A DNA stretch of 33,453 nt from Pelobacter sp. UBA6093 (GTDB lineage: Bacteria > Desulfobacterota > Desulfuromonadia > Desulfuromonadales > Syntrophotaleaceae), in the NCBI GenBank assembly GCA_002435955.1, contig DIWZ01000043.1, positions 20,794 to 54,246 of the forward strand, given 5' to 3'. Each line of letters opens with the position of its first letter. Position 1 is the stretch's first letter. The position numbers and the translations under genes are program-made. The notes under the pieces were generated by a model. That model saw nothing but the letters and a program-made list of their open reading frames with translations. It had not been told where the DNA came from and searched no databases. Positions 30,040 through 33,453 of the stretch are shown in pieces.

Positions 30040-31380
30040 ATGAAAAGTTATTACCTGGAGACCTTCGGGTGTCAGATGAATGTAGTCGATTCCGAACAGG
30101 TCGTCAGCCTTGTAGGACAGCTCGGGTATGCGCCTGTCGACAGTCCCGACCATGCCGATCTTATAATTCTTAATACCTGCTCCATTCGCGCCAAGGCCGA
30201 ACGCAAGGTTTATGGCCACCTTGGCCGGTTCAAGCCGTTGAAGCAACAGCGCCCTGAATTGATCCTGGCGGTATGTGGATGCGTTGCCCAACAGGAGGGA
30301 CAGCGCATGCTGGAGAAAGTGCCACACCTCGATATCGTGTGCGGTACCCATAACGTTCACCGATTGGCCGACATGGTACGCCAGGTGGAGGAACAACGGG
30401 CGCGCTGCAGTGAAGTGGAATTTCTCGAAGCCGATGTGCGGCGCCGGCTTTTCCCGGAGCGACCGCCGAGTTCGGATGTCACGCGCTTTATTACCGTCAT
30501 TCAGGGGTGTGATAATTTTTGCGCCTATTGTATCGTGCCTTATGTGCGTGGTCGGGAAGTCAGCCGTCCCAGTGCCGAAGTGCTGAATGAGGTGCGTAGC
30601 CTGGTGGCGCAAGGGGGGCGCGAGGTGACCCTGATCGGTCAGAACGTCAACTCCTACGGTTGCAAGGAAGAAGGCGAGATTTCCTTTGCTGCTTTACTGA
30701 GGCAGATCAATGCGGTGGAAGGGCTGGAGCGTATTCGCTTCATGACTTCGCACCCCAAGGATCTTTCGGATGAAATGATAGACTGCTTTGGCGATCTCGA
30801 TAAGCTTTGCAAGCACATCCATCTGCCGGTGCAGGCCGGCGGTGACGCGGTGCTTAAGGCCATGCGGCGAGGTTATACTCGCGACCAGTATCTTGACAGG
30901 GTGGCGCGCCTGCGGCAGGTTTGTCCGGATATCCGGGTGACTTCCGATGTGATTGTCGGTTTTCCTGGGGAAACTGAGGCAGATTTCGAGCAGACCATGG
31001 ATCTGCTGACGCAGGCCCGTTTCGCCGAGATCTATTCGTTTATCTTCTCCCCGCGACCGGAAACGTCCGCGGCCTCGCTGCCGGACGAAACGCCCCAATC
31101 AGTTAAGCAGGAACGCTTTGAACGCATGCTGGCCCTTCAGGAGGAGATTACCACTTGCTATAACCGCGGGGATGTCGGACGGGTACTGCCGGTGTTGGTT
31201 GAAGGTAGCAGCCGTCAAGGAAACGGCCAGCTGTTCGGGCGCACCACCTGGAACCGTATCGTCAATTTTGATGGTGATCCGAATCTGACAGGGCGTATCG
31301 TGCCGGTGCGTCTCAAGCGCGCGTATCGCAATTCACATTTGGGCGAACTGGTACTCTCTGCGGATAGTTCTGTCCTGTAA
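30040..31380 (+). CDS. miaB: tRNA-2-methylthio-N6-isopentenyladenosine-37 methylthiotransferase MiaB
   Basis: A 446-residue radical SAM enzyme. The N-terminal methylthiotransferase domain has cluster cysteines C11 (ETFGCQMNVVDSE), C47 (ILNTCSIRAKAE) and C81 (GCVAQQ). The radical SAM domain has C157-x3-C161-x2-C164 (QGCDNFCAYCIVPYVRGRE), with LIGQNVNSYG and HLPVQAGGDAVLKAMRRGYT. A C-terminal TRAM domain covers about 375-440. It adds the methylthio group to i6A37 in tRNAs. MQ-type motifs and the GQNVNSYG segment favour MiaB over MtaB or RimO. The ATG at 30040 has no clear ribosome site; a TTG at 30025 is an in-frame alternative. Confidence 0.96.
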   Translation: MKSYYLETFGCQMNVVDSEQVVSLVGQLGYAPVDSPDHADLIILNTCSIRAKAERKVYGHLGRFKPLKQQRPELILAVCGCVAQQEGQRMLEKVPHLDIVCGTHNVHRLADMVRQVEEQRARCSEVEFLEADVRRRLFPERPPSSDVTRFITVIQGCDNFCAYCIVPYVRGREVSRPSAEVLNEVRSLVAQGGREVTLIGQNVNSYGCKEEGEISFAALLRQINAVEGLERIRFMTSHPKDLSDEMIDCFGDLDKLCKHIHLPVQAGGDAVLKAMRRGYTRDQYLDRVARLRQVCPDIRVTSDVIVGFPGETEADFEQTMDLLTQARFAEIYSFIFSPRPETSAASLPDETPQSVKQERFERMLALQEEITTCYNRGDVGRVLPVLVEGSSRQGNGQLFGRTTWNRIVNFDGDPNLTGRIVPVRLKRAYRNSHLGELVLSADSSVL

Positions 31381-31425
31381 TTCTGGGGTATTTCGGAAAT
31401 CCAGGGCAAGTTAAAGCTGACGACA

Positions 31426-31441
31426 GGGCTGCAAAAAGCCC
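31426..31441. other. Short hairpin in the miaB-PHP gap
   Basis: GGGCT (31426-31430) pairs with AGCCC (31437-31441) around a GCAAAA loop. No T-run follows on either side, so it is at best a weak terminator. The rest of the 168-base gap (31381-31548) shows nothing else that I can support. Confidence 0.3.
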
Positions 31442-31548
31442 ATCACCAAGCTGATTGGGGTTTAATTGCGTCGATTTGGATTGCTTGGTTATGTCTTTGG
31501 CTACATCTGATGCTCATTGGCTGCAGGTATTTAATAAAAGGATAGGTC

Positions 31549-32208
31549 ATGATCGATCTGCATACCCACACCGTGTTCAGTGACGGTGAGTTGATTCCCG
31601 CCGAACTCACCCGCCGTGCCGCCGTAGCGGGCTACCGCGCCATTGGGATCACCGATCATGGCGATCCGAGCAACATCGATTTCATTATCCCCCGCATCGC
31701 CCGTGTCGCCGAGGCCTTGGGCAACGCTTGGGGTCTAACGGTAGTGCCGGGGATCGAACTGACACATGTGCCTCCGGCAATGATTGCCGAAGTGGCGAAG
31801 GAAGCCCGGGCGCTGGGGGCCAGGTTGGTAGTGTGTCACGGCGAAACGATTGCTGAACCGGTCGCAGCCGGTACCAATCGGGCGGCCCTGGAGGCCGACA
31901 TCGATATTCTGGCCCATCCCGGTTTGATCACCGAGGACGAGGTGGCTTTGGCCGTGCGGCGCGGTATTTGCCTGGAAATTACCACCCGCAAGGGCCATTC
32001 GTTGACCAACGGGCACGTGGCGCGTCTGGCGGTGGCGGCCGGGGCGCGGTTGGTGATCAACACCGATAGTCATGCGCCGGGAGATCTGACGCCTGTTGAG
32101 CAGGCCCGACGCATTGCGCTGGGGGCCGGTTTGAGCGATGCCCAGTTTCAGCAGGCGCGTCAGAATGCCGAAGATCTGGTGCGCAAGGTCATGGAACGCA
32201 AGGTTTGA
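31549..32208 (+). CDS. PHP-domain phosphoesterase (histidinol-phosphatase-like)
   Basis: A 219-residue PHP-superfamily protein. Metal-binding motifs are in order: HTHTVFSDGEL (residues 5-15, H5 and H7), ITDHGDPSNIDF, VPGIELTHV, VVCHGET, DILAHPGLI and INTDSHAPGDL. The compact form is usual for stand-alone histidinol-phosphatase-like or YcdX-type phosphoesterases; the substrate is unknown. The ribosome site GGATAGG is close to the ATG. It precedes the M42 peptidase by 51 bases and may be co-transcribed with it. Confidence 0.9.
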   Translation: MIDLHTHTVFSDGELIPAELTRRAAVAGYRAIGITDHGDPSNIDFIIPRIARVAEALGNAWGLTVVPGIELTHVPPAMIAEVAKEARALGARLVVCHGETIAEPVAAGTNRAALEADIDILAHPGLITEDEVALAVRRGICLEITTRKGHSLTNGHVARLAVAAGARLVINTDSHAPGDLTPVEQARRIALGAGLSDAQFQQARQNAEDLVRKVMERKV

Positions 32209-32259
32209 CAATTATTCACCGGTGTATTTTAAGTCCTTCAATCTGTGAGGTGTGATCCT

Positions 32260-33330
32260 ATGAACGAACGCGCAGTGAAATTTTTGCAGGAACTGGTTGA
32301 AACCCCCAGCCCCTCGGGCTTTGAGCAGCCAGTACAACGCATCATGCGTCGCGAGCTTACGCCCTTGGCCGACGAGGTGCGCACCGATGTCATGGGCAAT
32401 GTCATTGCTCGTATCGATGCCGCCTCGGAGCAGGCCATGCGGGTGATGCTGGCCGGCCACTGCGATGAAATCGGTTTCATGGTGCGCTATATCGATGACA
32501 AGGGATTTATCTATTTTGCACCCATCGGGGGGATCGATGCGCACCTGGTGCCGGGGCAGCGCGTGCATGTGCATACGGCCGACGGGCCAGTGCTGGGGGT
32601 GGTGGGTAAAAAACCGATCCATCTGATGGAGCCCAAGGATCGTGAAACGGTGGTCAAGCTGACCAGCCAGTACATCGACCTGGGTTGTGTCGACGGCGAG
32701 GCCGCCCGCAAGCTGGTGGCCGTGGGCGATCCCGTTACCTTTGCGGTTGGCTTCGAGCGCCTGCAGGGGGATTTGGCCGCGTCGCGTGGTTTCGACGATA
32801 AGATGGGCGCCTTTATCGTGGCAGAAGTGCTGCGCGCGGTGCGGCAGCGGGGGGTGCCGCCGGTTGAGGTGTACGGCGTCTCCACGGTGCAGGAGGAGGT
32901 CGGCTTGCGCGGTGCGCACACCAGCGCCTACGGCATCGATCCCCATATCGGCATTGCGGTGGATGTCGGTTTTGCCAGCGATTGCCCAGGCGTGGAAATG
33001 AAGGAGATCGGGGAGTTCAAGGTAGGCGGCGGGCCGATTCTTTCGCGTGGTGCCAATATCAATCCGGCGCTGTTCGATCTGCTGGTGCGCACGGCGCGCG
33101 AAGAGGGTATCCCCTGTCAGATTATGGGCGCTCCGCGCGGTACCGGTACCGATGCCAACGTCATGCAGTTGACCCGCGCCGGTGTTGCCGCAGCCCTGGT
33201 GCAGGTGCCCCTGCGGTATATGCATTCGCCGGTGGAAGTGTTATCCCTGGCGGATATCGAAGCCACCATTCGTTTGCTGACCGGTGTGATTTATCGACTA
33301 GACAGCGATTTTTCCATTATCCCCAATTGA
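32260..33330 (+). CDS. M42 family metallo-aminopeptidase (glutamyl/leucyl type)
   Basis: A 356-residue cytoplasmic di-metal aminopeptidase. Ligands visible are H67 and D69 (LAGHCDEIGF), bridging D180 (GFDDKMGAF), catalytic E212 with E213 (STVQEEVGLRGA) and D235 (AVDVGFASD). The final metal histidine is in YMHSPVEVL. The PDZ-like apical insert (about 75-165) is present. M42 enzymes form tetrahedral dodecamers that degrade peptides released by the proteasome or other proteases. The start is the ATG at 32260 behind GAGGTG; a GTG at 32245 is unlikely. The length is normal. Confidence 0.94.
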   Translation: MNERAVKFLQELVETPSPSGFEQPVQRIMRRELTPLADEVRTDVMGNVIARIDAASEQAMRVMLAGHCDEIGFMVRYIDDKGFIYFAPIGGIDAHLVPGQRVHVHTADGPVLGVVGKKPIHLMEPKDRETVVKLTSQYIDLGCVDGEAARKLVAVGDPVTFAVGFERLQGDLAASRGFDDKMGAFIVAEVLRAVRQRGVPPVEVYGVSTVQEEVGLRGAHTSAYGIDPHIGIAVDVGFASDCPGVEMKEIGEFKVGGGPILSRGANINPALFDLLVRTAREEGIPCQIMGAPRGTGTDANVMQLTRAGVAAALVQVPLRYMHSPVEVLSLADIEATIRLLTGVIYRLDSDFSIIPN

Positions 33331-33453
33331 TCTGCAATCATTTCCTAAAGCTTTTTCACCGCTAGGAGGCTTTCGGACTATCCGGGCCGAAGCGAAAATT
33401 TGGATGTTTGAGAACAGATTTTGGCTCGTTTGAAGGTTCATAGCCGTAGCTAT
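33331..33453. other. Terminal non-coding stretch
   Basis: These 123 bases follow the M42 gene to the window edge. An AGGAGG at 33365-33370 has no ATG after it at useful spacing. No terminator hairpin with a T-run and no RNA gene was recognised. Confidence 0.4.

Noticed and set aside
32212..33225. Minus-strand open frame (337 residues) opposite the M42 peptidase
   Set aside because: It is antisense to a gene with all catalytic residues intact; composition is atypical and it has no motifs.
1..33453. Mobile elements, CRISPR arrays, tRNA or rRNA genes
   Set aside because: No transposase or integrase motifs, regularly spaced direct repeats, or recognisable tRNA/rRNA sequence were seen on reading both strands.

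Overview
The window is a flagellar and chemotaxis chromosomal segment from a Gram-negative bacterium, most likely a Desulfuromonadia (Geobacter/Desulfuromonas/Pelobacter-like) or related deltaproteobacterial lineage. This placement rests on gene order and gene types: a FliK-FlgD-FlgE flagellar operon with a MotE-like protein, CheC/CheX-type phosphatases alongside CheD, an HDOD protein inside a che operon, a sigma-54 flagellar regulator, and M48 lipoprotein and BipA neighbours. No rRNA, tRNA, insertion sequence, phage gene or CRISPR array was seen, so the species cannot be fixed.

Region 1 (1-12,930, minus strand) is one long early flagellar operon. In transcription order it reads: exported TPR protein, flgB, flgC, fliE, fliF, fliG, fliH, fliI, fliJ, a MotE-like periplasmic protein, fliK, flgD, a TIGR02530-type flagellar operon protein and flgE, which runs off the left edge. 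Genes overlap or are spaced by a few to a few tens of bases. A strong -24/-12 (sigma-54) promoter sits just ahead of the TPR gene and probably drives the whole operon.

Region 2 (13,331-22,877, plus strand) is a chemotaxis operon read divergently from region 1: cheA, cheW, cheR, cheB, cheD, an HDOD protein, cheY, a CheX-like phosphatase, a second cheY, cheX, a large terminator hairpin, and then a CheC/CheX-like phosphatase fused to a degenerate receiver. The CheA is unusual: it has two Hpt domains, the first carrying a seven-cysteine insertion, plus an MshEN-like segment where the CheY-binding P2 domain is normally found. The convergent gene at 22,912-24,330 encodes a sigma-54 activator with a degenerate receiver, the obvious candidate to activate the flagellar promoter of region 1.

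Region 3 (24,572-33,330) is mostly housekeeping: a small unrecognised protein, an AMMECR1-domain protein, bipA/typA with a clear terminator, an M48 metallopeptidase-TPR lipoprotein coupled to a small PH-like membrane protein, miaB, a PHP-domain phosphoesterase and an M42 aminopeptidase. The last 123 bases hold no recognisable gene.

The most interesting points are the cysteine cluster in CheA, the three consecutive receiver/phosphatase pairs at the end of the che operon, and the sigma-54 circuit linking the regulator to the flagellar operon.
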